50,009 nucleotides of DNA, from assembly GCA_025360525.1 (NCBI GenBank), contig JANYCA010000029.1, positions 1-50,009 of the forward strand, written 5' to 3'. The notes beneath the pieces were generated by a model. That model saw nothing but the letters and a program-made list of their open reading frames with translations. It ran no database searches and was not told the origin of the DNA. Shown piece by piece: positions 1 to 10,165 of the stretch. The number at the start of each line of letters is the position of its first letter. Position 1 is the stretch's first letter. Source of the DNA: Chitinophagaceae bacterium (GTDB lineage: Bacteria > Bacteroidota > Bacteroidia > Chitinophagales > Chitinophagaceae). The position numbers were made by a program, and so were the translations under genes.

Positions 1-1431
1 ACAACACTCGATACATACATGCAGGATGTGGCTGAAAATGCTTTAATGAAAATGATGGTGGGCAATAACTCTTTGCATGGTACGGCCATTGTGATGGAAA
101 CGGCCACCGGCAAAATAAAAGCTATTGCCAACCTGGGAAAACAAAAAGATAAAAGAGACAGTAGTTTTTATACAGAAGATTTGAATTATGGCATAGGCAA
201 GGCAACAGAGCCCGGTTCTATTTTTAAACTGGCCACTTTAATTGCTTTACTGGAAGATAAATATGTAACTAAAAATTCTATCGTGGATTGCGAAGGTGGA
301 GCCAAATTATTTTATGGGTTGAGAATAAAGGATTCTCACCTGGGTACTGGCGCAATCACAGTGAAGGATGCTTTTTTGAGAAGTAGTAATGTAGCATTTG
401 CAAAGCTGGCTGATCAATATTATCACACGCAGCCATCAAAGTTTATTGAACATTTACATCATTTTAGGTTAGATACCTTAACAGGTATTGATATCACTGC
501 CGCATCCGGAAAACCGACTATCAAAAAGCCAACCAACAGAAGCTGGGCTAACACCACTATTCCCTATATGGCGCATGGTTACGAAGAATTGGTTACACCG
601 TTGCACATGCTGATGCTGTACAATGCTGTGGCTAACAATGGTAAAATGATGAAGCCTTACCTGGTAAATGCAATCAGGGAATATGGTATAGATGTAAAGA
701 ATTTTCAGCCACAAATATTGGTTGATAAAATTTGCAGCGATGAAACCCTGGTTCAGCTAAAAGAATGTCTTGCTGCAGTGGTGGACAGTGCACATGGTAC
801 CGGCCATAAAATATTATTTGACAGTGCGTATGCTATCGCAGGTAAAACAGGCACAGCAGTAACGGCATTAGATAATAGAGGTTATAATAAAGGCAATAAA
901 ATTTACCAGGCTTCTTTCATTGGTTATTTTCCTGCTAACCAACCCAAGTACACGATTGCAGTAGTTATACAAAACAGTAATGAGTCCAAATTAATTTATG
1001 GTGCAGACGTATCCGGAACAGTCTTTAAAGAAATAAGCGACAAAATTTATAGTCGTTACGTGGGTAACAAAACGTACAAGTCAAACGCAGGGCCAGACAC
1101 CGTTTTCTACAACTTTACGGGATTGCACAATGAGATTGCAACTATCAACAGTACTTTAAAAATACCTTTTACAGATTCCGCAAATGGGGGTTATTGGAGA
1201 ACAATGCAACTGCAAAAGAACAATGCAGTATTACAATTTCCAACGATGATGCTTACAGGTTCACAAGTAATTCCCAATGTAATTGGGATGGGCTTAAAAG
1301 ATGCAGTATACCTCACAGAAAATAAAGGATTGAAAGTAATAGCAACAGGCAGAGGGAAAGTAATTAATCAAAGCTTAGCAGCAGGAACCACATTTAAAAA
1401 AGGAGAAACGCTCACAATTTTTTTGAATTGA
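1..1431 (+). CDS. ftsI: FtsI-type penicillin-binding protein with C-terminal PASTA domain (5' end outside window)
   Basis: This is the septal D,D-transpeptidase that cross-links new peptidoglycan outside the inner membrane. The frame is open from base 1, so the N-terminal membrane anchor and dimerisation domain lie upstream. The three transpeptidase motifs are visible: SIFK (nucleophile serine, about 217-228), SSN (382-390) and KTGT (844-855). The last 60 or so residues form one PASTA domain (starting near VIPNVIG), as expected for the Bacteroidota protein. The stop overlaps the next start (TTGA), so it is translationally linked to murE. Division rather than elongation function is inferred from its place at the head of the mur/fts cluster. 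Confidence 0.93.
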   Translation, partial: TTLDTYMQDVAENALMKMMVGNNSLHGTAIVMETATGKIKAIANLGKQKDKRDSSFYTEDLNYGIGKATEPGSIFKLATLIALLEDKYVTKNSIVDCEGGAKLFYGLRIKDSHLGTGAITVKDAFLRSSNVAFAKLADQYYHTQPSKFIEHLHHFRLDTLTGIDITAASGKPTIKKPTNRSWANTTIPYMAHGYEELVTPLHMLMLYNAVANNGKMMKPYLVNAIREYGIDVKNFQPQILVDKICSDETLVQLKECLAAVVDSAHGTGHKILFDSAYAIAGKTGTAVTALDNRGYNKGNKIYQASFIGYFPANQPKYTIAVVIQNSNESKLIYGADVSGTVFKEISDKIYSRYVGNKTYKSNAGPDTVFYNFTGLHNEIATINSTLKIPFTDSANGGYWRTMQLQKNNAVLQFPTMMLTGSQVIPNVIGMGLKDAVYLTENKGLKVIATGRGKVINQSLAAGTTFKKGETLTIFLN

Positions 1432-2891
1432 TTTTAAAAGATATACTATATAAAGTTAGCATTCGCAGTGTAAAGGGTAATACCGATGCAGTTATAAATG
1501 ATTTGCAGATCGATTCAAGGAAAGTCAATACTGGAGATTGTTTCATCGCCATAAAAGGTGTAGCAACCGATGGTCATCAATACATTGATACAGCCATTAA
1601 TAATGGCGCAATAGTTATTGTTTATGAAGAGTTGCCGGTATCCTTTGTTGAAAAAGTCACCTATATACAAGTAGAAAACAGCGCCATTGCGGCAGGCTTT
1701 ATCAGCCATAATTTTTATGGAGAGCCGTCTTTGAAATTGAAGTTAGTAGGAGTTACGGGTACCAATGGCAAAACAACCATTGCCACCATTTTGTGGAAAT
1801 TGTTTGCTGCGCTGGGTTACAAATGTGGATTGATAAGCACGGTACAAAATCAAATTGGTGAGCAGGTAATTCCATCAACGCATACCACGCCCGATGCCAT
1901 TAGGGTAAATCAATTGGTCGGAAAAATGGCAGATGCCGGTTGCGATTATGTTTTTATGGAATGCAGTAGTCATGCCATTCACCAGCATCGGATTGCCGGA
2001 CTGCAATTTGCGGGCGCCCTGTTCAGTAACATCACACACGATCACCTTGATTATCACAAAACATTTGATGAATATATCCGGGTAAAAAAATCATGGTTCG
2101 ATGAGTTGCCTGCAACGGCTTTCACCATCAGCAATGCAGATGATAAAAGGGGCAGGGTGATGTTGCAAAATACCAACGCTAAAAAATATTATTACAGTCT
2201 TAAAACACTGGCAGAGTTTAAAGGAAAAATTTTAGATAATAGCATTACAGGGTTGCACATGATGGTAAACGACCAGGAAGTGTATTTCCGGCTGATTGGT
2301 GAATTCAATGCCTACAATTTACTGGTAGTTTATGGTGCGGCCATTTGTCTTGGTCAGGATAAAAACCAGGTATTGCAAGTGTTGAGCAACCTGGACGGAG
2401 CCGAAGGCAGGTTTGATTATTCGGTGAGCCAAAAAGAAAAAATTATCGGTATTGTGGATTACGCTCATACACCGGATGCGCTGTTGAATGTGTTGGCAAC
2501 TATTAAAAATTTAAGGCAAGGCCACGAGCAAATTATTACGGTTGTTGGCTGTGGAGGTGACAGGGATAAAACCAAACGGCCCATCATGGCGGAGGTAGCA
2601 TGTGAATATAGTGACAGGGTAATTTTTACTTCCGATAATCCACGAAGTGAAGATGCACTGGAAATAATAAAGGAAATGGAAGCAGGCGTAAATGTAGTTG
2701 CAAGAAAAAAATACATATCAATTGCAGACAGACGGGAGGCGATTAAAACTGCCATCAGCCTCGCTGCAAAAGAAGACATAGTGCTGGTAGCCGGAAAAGG
2801 CCACGAAAAATACCAGGATATAAAAGGCGTAAAATATGATTTTGATGACAAGCAGGTACTGAAAGAAATGTTTGAGTTACTTGAAAAATAA
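1428..2891 (+). CDS. murE: UDP-MurNAc-L-Ala-D-Glu:meso-diaminopimelate ligase
   Basis: Cytoplasmic Mur ligase that adds the third amino acid of the stem peptide using ATP. The P-loop GTNGKTT is at residues 111-117, followed by TTPDA (153-157), HDHLDYH (204-210) and a lysine cluster near 220 that would hold the carbamylated lysine. The C-terminal domain has DYAHTPDAL, GCGGDRDKTKRP and DNPR (403-406); DNPR is the signature for meso-DAP over lysine. At 487 residues it has normal length. The start is a TTG that shares TTGA with the ftsI stop; it gives the typical N-terminus MILKDILYKV. Translational coupling to ftsI is likely. Confidence 0.95.
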   Translation: MILKDILYKVSIRSVKGNTDAVINDLQIDSRKVNTGDCFIAIKGVATDGHQYIDTAINNGAIVIVYEELPVSFVEKVTYIQVENSAIAAGFISHNFYGEPSLKLKLVGVTGTNGKTTIATILWKLFAALGYKCGLISTVQNQIGEQVIPSTHTTPDAIRVNQLVGKMADAGCDYVFMECSSHAIHQHRIAGLQFAGALFSNITHDHLDYHKTFDEYIRVKKSWFDELPATAFTISNADDKRGRVMLQNTNAKKYYYSLKTLAEFKGKILDNSITGLHMMVNDQEVYFRLIGEFNAYNLLVVYGAAICLGQDKNQVLQVLSNLDGAEGRFDYSVSQKEKIIGIVDYAHTPDALLNVLATIKNLRQGHEQIITVVGCGGDRDKTKRPIMAEVACEYSDRVIFTSDNPRSEDALEIIKEMEAGVNVVARKKYISIADRREAIKTAISLAAKEDIVLVAGKGHEKYQDIKGVKYDFDDKQVLKEMFELLEK

Positions 2892-2984
2892 CAACTGGTA
2901 GCAGGCAACCGAAAATTGTTTGTTGAGTTTTTAAAAATATAAAAAATGACTCTGGTCAATGGACTTTGGTCAGTCGTTAAAATT

Positions 2985-4292
2985 ATGCTTTATCACCTAT
3001 TCGATTGGCTTACAAAACACTGGACTACTTCCGGTTTTCCCGGCAGTGGACTGTTTCAGTTCATTACTTTCCGGGTAATGCTGGCAGTTATTTTGAGCTT
3101 GGTAATCACTACGGTGTATGGAAAAAAACTAATCAGCTTTCTGCAACGAAAACAGTTAGGGGAAAGTGTAAGAGACCTTGGGCTTGCAGGAGAACAACAG
3201 AAAAAGGGAACGCCAACAATGGGTGGTATCATCATCCTGCTGGCAATAATAATTCCGACATTACTATTGGCTAACCTCGATAAAGTTTATATACGCCTTA
3301 TGTTATTGTGCACAGTTTGGCTGGGTACCATTGGATTTATTGATGACTATTTAAAAATTCGTTCTAAGCGGCTGGCACAACAAAAGGGGCTGGCCTATAA
3401 AAAAAGCGACAGTGATGGATTGGCAGGTAGGTTTAAAGTTTTTGGACAGGTTGTGCTGGGAATAATAGTTGGTGTCACCTTGTATTTCAGCCCGAGTGTT
3501 ACAGTAAAAAGGGAAGTTATTGCCAATGCAAATTCTCAAACAGTAATTCAGGCAGGTGAAAAAAGATTAAAAGAAGATACGGTAATCATTGATGGAAAAG
3601 CACACCGCTTTGTAAGTGTAAAAACGCCTATTACTACCATACCATTTGTAAAGACTCATGAGTTTAATTATGCAAAATTATTGCCTGAAAGCTGGCAGGC
3701 GTTTACTTATATAATTTATATCATCATTGTAATATTTATAGTAACTGCGGTTAGCAACGGAGCAAATATTACGGATGGATTAGATGGTTTGGCAACAGGG
3801 GTAAGTGCCATCATCGGAATATGTTTGGGCTTATTTGCCTATGTAAGTGGTAACATAAAGTTTGCAGAATATTTAAACATCATGTACATCCCCAACCTCG
3901 GCGAACTGTCTATTTTTATCGGTGCATTTGTTGGGGCATGTATCGGGTTTTTGTGGTACAATGCTTATCCGGCGCAGGTTTTTATGGGAGATACCGGCAG
4001 CCTTGCATTAGGTGGCATCATCGCAGCACTTGCCATCATCGTTCGCAAGGAATTATTGATCCCATTTTTTTGCTTTGTGTTTTTAGTAGAAAATATGAGT
4101 GTGGTACTACAGGTAAGTTATTTTAAATATACCCGGCGAAAATATGGCGAGGGGCGGCGAATATTTTTAATGAGTCCATTGCATCATCATTACCAGAAGT
4201 TGGGCTATCACGAAAGTAAAATAGCTGTGCGATTTTGGATTGTAACAATTGTAAGTGTGGTGATGGCGATTGTTACGCTAAAGTTGAGATAA
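2985..4292 (+). CDS. mraY: Phospho-MurNAc-pentapeptide transferase (lipid I synthase)
   Basis: Integral membrane enzyme that moves phospho-MurNAc-pentapeptide onto undecaprenyl phosphate. Family motifs are clear: GTPTMGG near the N-terminus, DDYLKI, the catalytic-site segment [30 protein letters not shown], and the C-terminal HHHYQKLG. A hydrophilic insert of about 70 residues after the fifth membrane segment is usual for Bacteroidota MraY and explains the length (435 residues). I chose the ATG at 2985 because it gives the family-typical MLYHLF start; an ATG at 2946 would add 13 unusual residues. It lies 93 bp after murE on the same strand. Confidence 0.94.
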   Translation: MLYHLFDWLTKHWTTSGFPGSGLFQFITFRVMLAVILSLVITTVYGKKLISFLQRKQLGESVRDLGLAGEQQKKGTPTMGGIIILLAIIIPTLLLANLDKVYIRLMLLCTVWLGTIGFIDDYLKIRSKRLAQQKGLAYKKSDSDGLAGRFKVFGQVVLGIIVGVTLYFSPSVTVKREVIANANSQTVIQAGEKRLKEDTVIIDGKAHRFVSVKTPITTIPFVKTHEFNYAKLLPESWQAFTYIIYIIIVIFIVTAVSNGANITDGLDGLATGVSAIIGICLGLFAYVSGNIKFAEYLNIMYIPNLGELSIFIGAFVGACIGFLWYNAYPAQVFMGDTGSLALGGIIAALAIIVRKELLIPFFCFVFLVENMSVVLQVSYFKYTRRKYGEGRRIFLMSPLHHHYQKLGYHESKIAVRFWIVTIVSVVMAIVTLKLR

Positions 4293-4612
4293 AATAGTTT
4301 GTTTCTTTTTTAGAAGAAGTGTTAAAAAAGGAATGTTATTATAGAATTCAATACCGATGAAAAATTAAGCCTTTAATCACGTGAATGATTTAAGAAAACT
4401 ACCCGTTAAATTCTATGCTGTTGAAGAACCTTTTTATCTCGTCCTGTAAAAACAAATAAAATCTAAATGCCAATGCTGATAAAAAAGCAAGGCGAAAAAT
4501 AATAATCTCTGTTTGGTTGCTTAACTGCATCAATGGGGATTGCCGATAGACCTGTTAAATTCTATGCTGTTGAAAAACCATTTTTAAATTATTAACATTT
4601 ACTATTTGAAAA
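4293..4612 (+). other. 320-bp mraY-murD intergenic gap
   Basis: I see no gene here, unusual inside a tightly packed dcw cluster. The gap is A/T-rich and holds two direct copies of a 30-bp sequence (separate entry), the second ending about 33 bp before the murD start. Stop codons occur in all frames. No clear terminator hairpin with a T-tract and no consensus TAnnTTTG box were found. It could be a duplicated leader, gene debris, or host an internal promoter. Confidence 0.6.
4401..4579 (+). repeat. Pair of 30-bp direct repeats
   Basis: Copies at 4401-4430 and 4550-4579 share 28 of 30 bases; the shared core is GTTAAATTCTATGCTGTTGA. They are 149 bp apart, start to start. The two mismatches are a C/T and a G/A. 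Nothing similar was noticed elsewhere in the window. Function is unknown: a duplicated regulatory leader or remnants of recombination are both possible. Confidence 0.75.
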
Positions 4613-6010
4613 ATGAATGTTGCCGAAAATTTGTCTGTTGGAGTAAAGCCTTCCATCCCGGTTGCTTTGTCTAAATCGAGGCTCGTAATACTCGGTGCAG
4701 GTGAAAGTGGTGTTGGTGCAGCATTACTGGCAAAACAAAAAGGCTACGATGTATTTGTAAGCGATGGAGGTGCCATCAAAGAAAACTTTAAAGCGGAGTT
4801 GATGCAGCACAACATCTCATTTGAAGAAGGCATACACACAGAAGCAACTATTTTAAATGCCAATGAAGTGATGAAAAGCCCTGGCATACCAGAGAAGAAC
4901 GAAATGGTGAAAAAGATCAGGGCAAAAGGAATTCCGGTGATTAGTGAAATTGAATTCGCTTACCGGTACAAATGCAACAGTAAAATTATTGCCATTACCG
5001 GTACCAATGGTAAAACTACCACCACTGCTTTAACCTATCATATTTGCAAACATGGTGGAGCAGATTGTGCAATGGTTGGTAACATTGGTTACTCCTTTGC
5101 AAGGCAGGTAGCGTTGGAGCCAAAGGCCTTGTATGTGGTGGAAGTAAGTTCTTTTCAGTTAGATGATATTGATACGTTCAGGCCGGATGTGGCCATATTA
5201 ACCAATATCACCGAAGATCATTTAGACAGGTACGAATATGCAATGATTAATTACATCAACAGCAAATTCAGCATTGTAAGAAATCAGCAACCCGGCGATG
5301 TATTTATTTACTGCCTGGATGATGAAATAACAAACAGGCATTTAAAAAACTATTCCATTAAATCAACATTATATCCCATAACCATGAGCAAAGAATTACC
5401 CGAAGGTGCCTACATCAGTAACAGTATGTTGCACTTGAAATGGAAAGGTGAAGAAGTAGAAATGAACATCAAAGATTTTGCCTTAAAGGGTAAGCACAAT
5501 CAATACAATGGTATGGCAGCAGGAGCCGCATCCGTAGCGGTTGATATAAAAAAAGAACATGTGAGAGAAGCATTACAAACCTTTCAAAGCCTTGATCATC
5601 GCATGGAGCAGGTGGTAAATATCCGGGGCGTTGAATTTATAAACGATAGCAAGGCAACTAACGTAAACAGTACCTGGTTTGCTTTGGAAAGTATGGAAAA
5701 ACCAACCATCTTAATAATGGGAGGTGTTGATAAAGGCAACGACTATTCCATCATGTATGAGCTGGTAAAAGAGAAAGTAAAAGCCATCGTTTGTTTGGGT
5801 ACCGACAATAGAAAAATTCACGAAGCTTTTGGCAACATGGTACCATTAATGGTAAACACTGCTACAGCAGCAGAAGCTGTGCAGGCGGCTTTCCATTTTG
5901 CCAGCAAAGGCGATGTGGTATTGCTAAGCCCGGCTTGTGCAAGCTTCGATTTATTTAAAAATTACGAAGACAGGGGCAACCAGTTTAAGCAGGCGGTAAA
6001 AGATTTGTAG
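4613..6010 (+). CDS. murD: UDP-MurNAc-L-alanine:D-glutamate ligase
   Basis: Cytoplasmic Mur ligase adding D-Glu to UDP-MurNAc-L-Ala. Visible motifs: the N-terminal nucleotide-binding segment LVILGAGESGVG (about 24-35), P-loop GTNGKTTTT (130-138), NITEDHLDRY, HRMEQV, and NDSKATN. Length 465 is normal. About 22 residues precede the conserved start region, slightly more than usual, but the ATG at 4613 is the only ATG that fits and sits after an A/T-rich leader. It follows the long gap after mraY and precedes ftsW by 103 bp. Confidence 0.94.
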   Translation: MNVAENLSVGVKPSIPVALSKSRLVILGAGESGVGAALLAKQKGYDVFVSDGGAIKENFKAELMQHNISFEEGIHTEATILNANEVMKSPGIPEKNEMVKKIRAKGIPVISEIEFAYRYKCNSKIIAITGTNGKTTTTALTYHICKHGGADCAMVGNIGYSFARQVALEPKALYVVEVSSFQLDDIDTFRPDVAILTNITEDHLDRYEYAMINYINSKFSIVRNQQPGDVFIYCLDDEITNRHLKNYSIKSTLYPITMSKELPEGAYISNSMLHLKWKGEEVEMNIKDFALKGKHNQYNGMAAGAASVAVDIKKEHVREALQTFQSLDHRMEQVVNIRGVEFINDSKATNVNSTWFALESMEKPTILIMGGVDKGNDYSIMYELVKEKVKAIVCLGTDNRKIHEAFGNMVPLMVNTATAAEAVQAAFHFASKGDVVLLSPACASFDLFKNYEDRGNQFKQAVKDL

Positions 6011-6113
6011 ATGCAATTGCTCTTTCCCCCAAACAGTAATGGGTAATAAGAAAATGGTTAGTTATTATTAAGATTTTTAAAAATTATTTGCCAGCCTAAA
6101 AGCGGTAAAAAAA

Positions 6114-7424
6114 ATGTCAGATAGTAAAACTATATTAAAGCAAATTTTCGGCTTTAGTGAAAGCAGCGAAGGTGCCTTTAGTGCTTCCATGAAAGGATTG
6201 GGCAGTACCAGCCTTGTAAATAAAACCAAAGGCGATCGGGTAATATGGGCAATCGTAATTATATTAACCCTTATCAGTTTGCTGGTGGTGTATAGTAGCA
6301 CCGGATCATTGGCATATAAATATAGTAAGAGTACAGAAAGCTTTTTATTTAAGCAGTTTACTTTTATAATTTTAGGAGTGCTCATTATCTATTTCGCACA
6401 CAGGGTTAACTACACTATTTATTCCAGGATAGCACTGATTTTATTTTTGATTTCTATCCCCTTGTTGTTGTATACCTTGTTTTTTGGTGTACAATTAAAT
6501 GCCGGCAGCCGATGGATTAAGCTGCCTGTTATCAACATGACTTTTCAAACTTCCGATTTGGCAAAGCTGGCATTATTCATGTACATGAGCCGGCAACTAA
6601 GTCGTAAGCAAACTGTGATTAAAGATTTTAAAAAAGGGTTTCTGCCTATCATTATTCCTGTAGGAATTATTTGTGTACTGATAGCACCCGCCAATCTTTC
6701 CACAGCCATACTAATTGCTGGTACAAGTATTTTGTTAATGTTTATCGGAAGGGTAAATTCAAAACATATTTTAGCTACCATTGGTATAGCAATGATACCG
6801 GCCGTGATACTTATTTCTATCGCAGTAAAATATTACGACAAAGAAGAACATAAATCGAAAGACCTGCCAACCATACTAGCTACCGGAAGAATACCTACAT
6901 GGATAGGAAGAATACAAACTTTTATCTACAGTAACAAAGAAGACCAGAATGAAAAGCTTTACCAGATAAATCAGGCAAAAATAGCCATCGCAAGTGGCGG
7001 ATGGTTTGGTCGTGGACCCGGTAACAGCAATGCAAGAAATTTTTTACCACACTCTTACAGTGATTTTATTTTCGCCATTATTTTGGAAGAGTATGGGTTT
7101 TTGGGTGGCACTTTTATTGTTTTTATTTACTTATTGTTTTTGTACCGCTGTATCCGGTTGTATCAAAAATGTCCATTTGCATTTGGTGCATTTCTGGCGC
7201 TTGCGTTAAGTTTTACGCTGGTAATACAGGCTATTGCTAATATGGGCGTTAACGTAAATGTATTTCCAAATACGGGCGTCACGTTACCGTTAGTAAGTAT
7301 GGGTGGCAGTAGTTTTTTGTTCACCTGTTTATCGATTGGTATCATTTTGAGTGTAGCAAGAAATGTGGAACAGATGGAAAGCCCTCTGTCCCCCAAAGCA
7401 GGAGCCCAAATTCAGGCGGACTAA
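6114..7424 (+). CDS. ftsW: FtsW, SEDS-family septal peptidoglycan polymerase
   Basis: Polytopic membrane glycosyltransferase that polymerises lipid II at the septum together with the FtsI transpeptidase. It shows the SEDS signature segments: multiple hydrophobic helices, GGWFGRGPGNS, HSYSDFIFAIILEE with the conserved Asp, and the late NVFPNTGVTLPLVSMGGSS loop. There is a soluble 40-residue N-terminal extension before the first helix; a second ATG at 6189 would shorten it to about 17 residues and is a plausible alternative start. The C-terminal tail is short. murG starts 41 bp downstream. Confidence 0.93.
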   Translation: MSDSKTILKQIFGFSESSEGAFSASMKGLGSTSLVNKTKGDRVIWAIVIILTLISLLVVYSSTGSLAYKYSKSTESFLFKQFTFIILGVLIIYFAHRVNYTIYSRIALILFLISIPLLLYTLFFGVQLNAGSRWIKLPVINMTFQTSDLAKLALFMYMSRQLSRKQTVIKDFKKGFLPIIIPVGIICVLIAPANLSTAILIAGTSILLMFIGRVNSKHILATIGIAMIPAVILISIAVKYYDKEEHKSKDLPTILATGRIPTWIGRIQTFIYSNKEDQNEKLYQINQAKIAIASGGWFGRGPGNSNARNFLPHSYSDFIFAIILEEYGFLGGTFIVFIYLLFLYRCIRLYQKCPFAFGAFLALALSFTLVIQAIANMGVNVNVFPNTGVTLPLVSMGGSSFLFTCLSIGIILSVARNVEQMESPLSPKAGAQIQAD

Positions 7425-7465
7425 AGGTTATTGAAAGTAAAAATGAAACAGAAACCGAAAGACAA

Positions 7466-8617
7466 ATGGATGATGATTCAAAATTAAAAGATTCAAAGAA
7501 CCCCCTTTTGGGGGGCAGGGGGGCTGGGCTTCGTATCATCATTGCCGGTGGCGGAACAGGCGGGCATATTTTTCCGGCAGTAGCCATTGCCAACGCCATA
7601 AAACATATACGACCGGATACAGACATTTTATTTGTTGGTGCAAAAGGGAAAATGGAAATGGAAAAAGTGCCGCAGGCAGGATATAAGATTGAGGGTTTGG
7701 ATATAGCAGGTTTCAACAGAAGTTCTTTGATAAAAAATATTGGATTGCCTTTAAAACTGATAAAGAGTTTTTTTCAGGTAAAAAAAATATTTAAAAAATT
7801 TAAGCCAATGGCAGTAATTGGCGTTGGAGGTTATTCAAGTTTCCCGGTGTTAAAGTTTGCACAATCACAGGGCATTAAAACCTTTATACACGAAAGCAAT
7901 TCCTTTGCAGGAAAAGCAAATATCATGCTGGGTAAAAACGCTACTAAAATTTTTGTTGCCATCGATGGAATGGAAAAATTTTTTCCGGCCAACAAAATAA
8001 TAATCAGTGGAAACCCTGTACGGGCAAGCATTACAAACAATCAAATCAGCAGGGAAACAGCCATTCAGTTTTTTGGATTAGATCCACAAAAAAAAATTGT
8101 CCTGTCTGTTGGCGGTAGCCTCGGTGCCAAAAGTATAAACGAAGCCTTAGATAATCATATTGCAGCATTTGAAAAAAATAACCTGCAATTAATTTGGCAA
8201 ACCGGCAAGCCCTATGCTGAAAAAGGCAAGCAAGCAGGAAATGGAAAAACTAATATTTGGGTAAGCGATTTTATCAATCAAATGGAATATGCCTATGCTG
8301 CTGCAGATGTAGTAATCAGCAGGAGTGGAGCAATGAGTGTGGGCGAATTATGTGTGATGAAAAAGCCGGTTGTGTTTGTGCCTTATCCTTTTGCAGCCGA
8401 AGATCATCAAACTGTAAATGCAAAAAAACTGGTGGATAGAAATGCAGCGCTGATGATAAAAGATAGTGAAGCTGCAGACAAATTAGTAGCTACAATTATT
8501 GAATTAGCTAAAGACGAACAAAAGCAAGCAGCTTTAAAACAAAACATAAGCAAGCTGGCAATTACAGATGCAGCTGAAATGGTAGCGAGGGAAGTGTTGG
8601 GAGCAATAGTGGTATAG
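7466..8617 (+). CDS. murG: MurG, GlcNAc transferase making lipid II
   Basis: Peripheral inner-membrane GT28 enzyme adding GlcNAc to lipid I. The N-terminal glycine-rich loop GGGTGGHIFPA, the lipid-binding G-loop segment VIGVGGYSSFP, the HESNSFAGKAN region, and the donor-site segments SVGGSLGAKSIN and RSGAMSVGE are present. The first 23 or so residues precede the conserved core (LRIIIAGGG) and are not typical: the stretch SKNPLLGGRGAG is encoded by a GC-rich palindromic repeat half (7499-7525) that also occurs in metG. Either the repeat inserted into the 5' end and is translated, or a non-ATG start after it is used. ATG 7466 is the only good in-frame ATG before the core. Confidence 0.94.
   Translation: MDDDSKLKDSKNPLLGGRGAGLRIIIAGGGTGGHIFPAVAIANAIKHIRPDTDILFVGAKGKMEMEKVPQAGYKIEGLDIAGFNRSSLIKNIGLPLKLIKSFFQVKKIFKKFKPMAVIGVGGYSSFPVLKFAQSQGIKTFIHESNSFAGKANIMLGKNATKIFVAIDGMEKFFPANKIIISGNPVRASITNNQISRETAIQFFGLDPQKKIVLSVGGSLGAKSINEALDNHIAAFEKNNLQLIWQTGKPYAEKGKQAGNGKTNIWVSDFINQMEYAYAAADVVISRSGAMSVGELCVMKKPVVFVPYPFAAEDHQTVNAKKLVDRNAALMIKDSEAADKLVATIIELAKDEQKQAALKQNISKLAITDAAEMVAREVLGAIVV
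7499..7525 (+). repeat. Half copy of the palindromic element, inside the murG 5' end
   Basis: The sequence runs CCCCC-TTTT-GGGGGG-CA-GGGGGG-CT, preceded by AA. It matches the right end of the two metG elements (CCCCCC-TTT-GGGGGG-TG-GGGGGGG-CT) and, with its central CA, also resembles the reverse complement of their left ends. Only one end is present, so this is a solo terminal repeat. It is read in frame as NPLLGGRGA. Confidence 0.75.
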
Positions 8618-8701
8618 TTGGCGGGTTTAAATAATTGATTGGCTGATTGTGTAGATGGGAAGAAGATATTTTTTAAAAATTTAGTGTTGAATCTATAAAT
8701 A

Positions 8702-10126
8702 ATGAAAAGTGTAAACGAAATAGTAGCGTCTTTAAAAGCCTCCCCAGCGGCGAGGTTGCAGGGAGTATTCTTCCTCGGAATTGGTGGTATTGGAATGAGT
8801 GCTTTGGCAAGATATTTTAGTTCAATAGGAGTGGCGGTAAGTGGTTATGATAAAACGGAAACAACACTTTGCAAACAATTAGCTGCAGAGGGTATCAGCA
8901 TTCATTACGAAGATAATATTGAGCTCATTGACAAGCATGCACAACTGGTTATTTATACACCAGCAATGCCTAAGGATCATAAAGAACTGAACTACTATTT
9001 GCAAAACGGTTTTACTGTTACAAAGCGCAGCGATGTTTTAGGTGCTATCACAGCAACTGGCTTCAATATCTGCGTAGCAGGTACTCATGGTAAAACAACT
9101 ACCAGTACAATGGTGGCGCATATTTTACGCCATAGCGGTTATGGTTGCAATGCTTTTTTAGGTGGTATTGCAGTTAATTATAACAGCAATTTCTGGAGCA
9201 GCGAAAAAAATGTTTTTGTAGCAGAAGCAGATGAATATGACAGAAGCTTTTTAAAATTAAGTCCGGATGTTGCCGTCATCAGTTCCATGGATCCGGATCA
9301 CCTGGATATTTATGGAACAGCCGCCAATATGGAACAGGCATTTATAGATTTCTCTGCCAGGATAAAACCAGGCGGCCTGCTCATTAGCAAAAACGGTTTA
9401 ACAAGGGGCAAAGATTTAATTGCAGCCAATCAACTTACCTATGATGTGCAAAATGAAATGGCTGATGTATATGCAACCAATATCCGTATCAGCAATGGAA
9501 GTTATGTTTTTGACATCCAAATAAAAGACAGGCTGATTAAAGAAGTGGTATTGAATATGGGTGGAATGCACAACATAGAAAATGCAACCGCAGCAATTGT
9601 AACTGCTGTGCATTTGGAAATATCCGATGAGAAAATTAAAGCAGCTGTTGCTGATTTCAAAGGTGTAAAAAGAAGGTTTGAATACATAATAAAGAATGAA
9701 AAAATAGTAATGATTGATGACTATGCCCATCACCCGGAAGAGTTGAGGGCATTGATTTCGAGTACAAAGAAATTATTCAGCAATAAAAAATGCATCGTTG
9801 TTTTTCAACCACATTTATTCAGCCGTACCAGGGATCTTGCTGATGGCTTTGCAGAAGTATTAGACTTGGCTGATGAAGTGATATTATTACCCATTTATCC
9901 TGCAAGAGAATTGCCTATAGATGGTGTAAACAGCGAAATGATTTTGGAAAGAATGCACAGTGAAAATAAAGTTGTATTAAGCAAAGAGAATCTATTAAAG
10001 CATATTCAACAAGAAGTTGCAGCGAATGTAGAAGAGGGCTATAACGGAACAGTTTTTATAACTGCCGGCGCAGGCGATATTGATACTTTAGTAGAACCAT
10101 TAAAGAAAATAATTGAAAATAAATAA
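8702..10126 (+). CDS. murC: UDP-MurNAc:L-alanine ligase
   Basis: First of the Mur ligases, adding L-Ala to UDP-MurNAc in the cytoplasm. Motifs: GIGGIGMSALARYF (26-39) in the UDP-binding domain, P-loop GTHGKTTT (127-134), EADEYDRSF, SSMDPDHLDIYG, and DDYAHHPEE in the C-terminal domain. Length 474 is normal; about 20 residues precede the conserved start. It is 84 bp after murG and 39 bp before ftsQ, same strand. No ddl gene sits next to it. Confidence 0.95.
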   Translation: MKSVNEIVASLKASPAARLQGVFFLGIGGIGMSALARYFSSIGVAVSGYDKTETTLCKQLAAEGISIHYEDNIELIDKHAQLVIYTPAMPKDHKELNYYLQNGFTVTKRSDVLGAITATGFNICVAGTHGKTTTSTMVAHILRHSGYGCNAFLGGIAVNYNSNFWSSEKNVFVAEADEYDRSFLKLSPDVAVISSMDPDHLDIYGTAANMEQAFIDFSARIKPGGLLISKNGLTRGKDLIAANQLTYDVQNEMADVYATNIRISNGSYVFDIQIKDRLIKEVVLNMGGMHNIENATAAIVTAVHLEISDEKIKAAVADFKGVKRRFEYIIKNEKIVMIDDYAHHPEELRALISSTKKLFSNKKCIVVFQPHLFSRTRDLADGFAEVLDLADEVILLPIYPARELPIDGVNSEMILERMHSENKVVLSKENLLKHIQQEVAANVEEGYNGTVFITAGAGDIDTLVEPLKKIIENK

Positions 10127-10165
10127 CTGGAAAAAAATCAATCGAATCTCCTGTGGGGATAAGCA

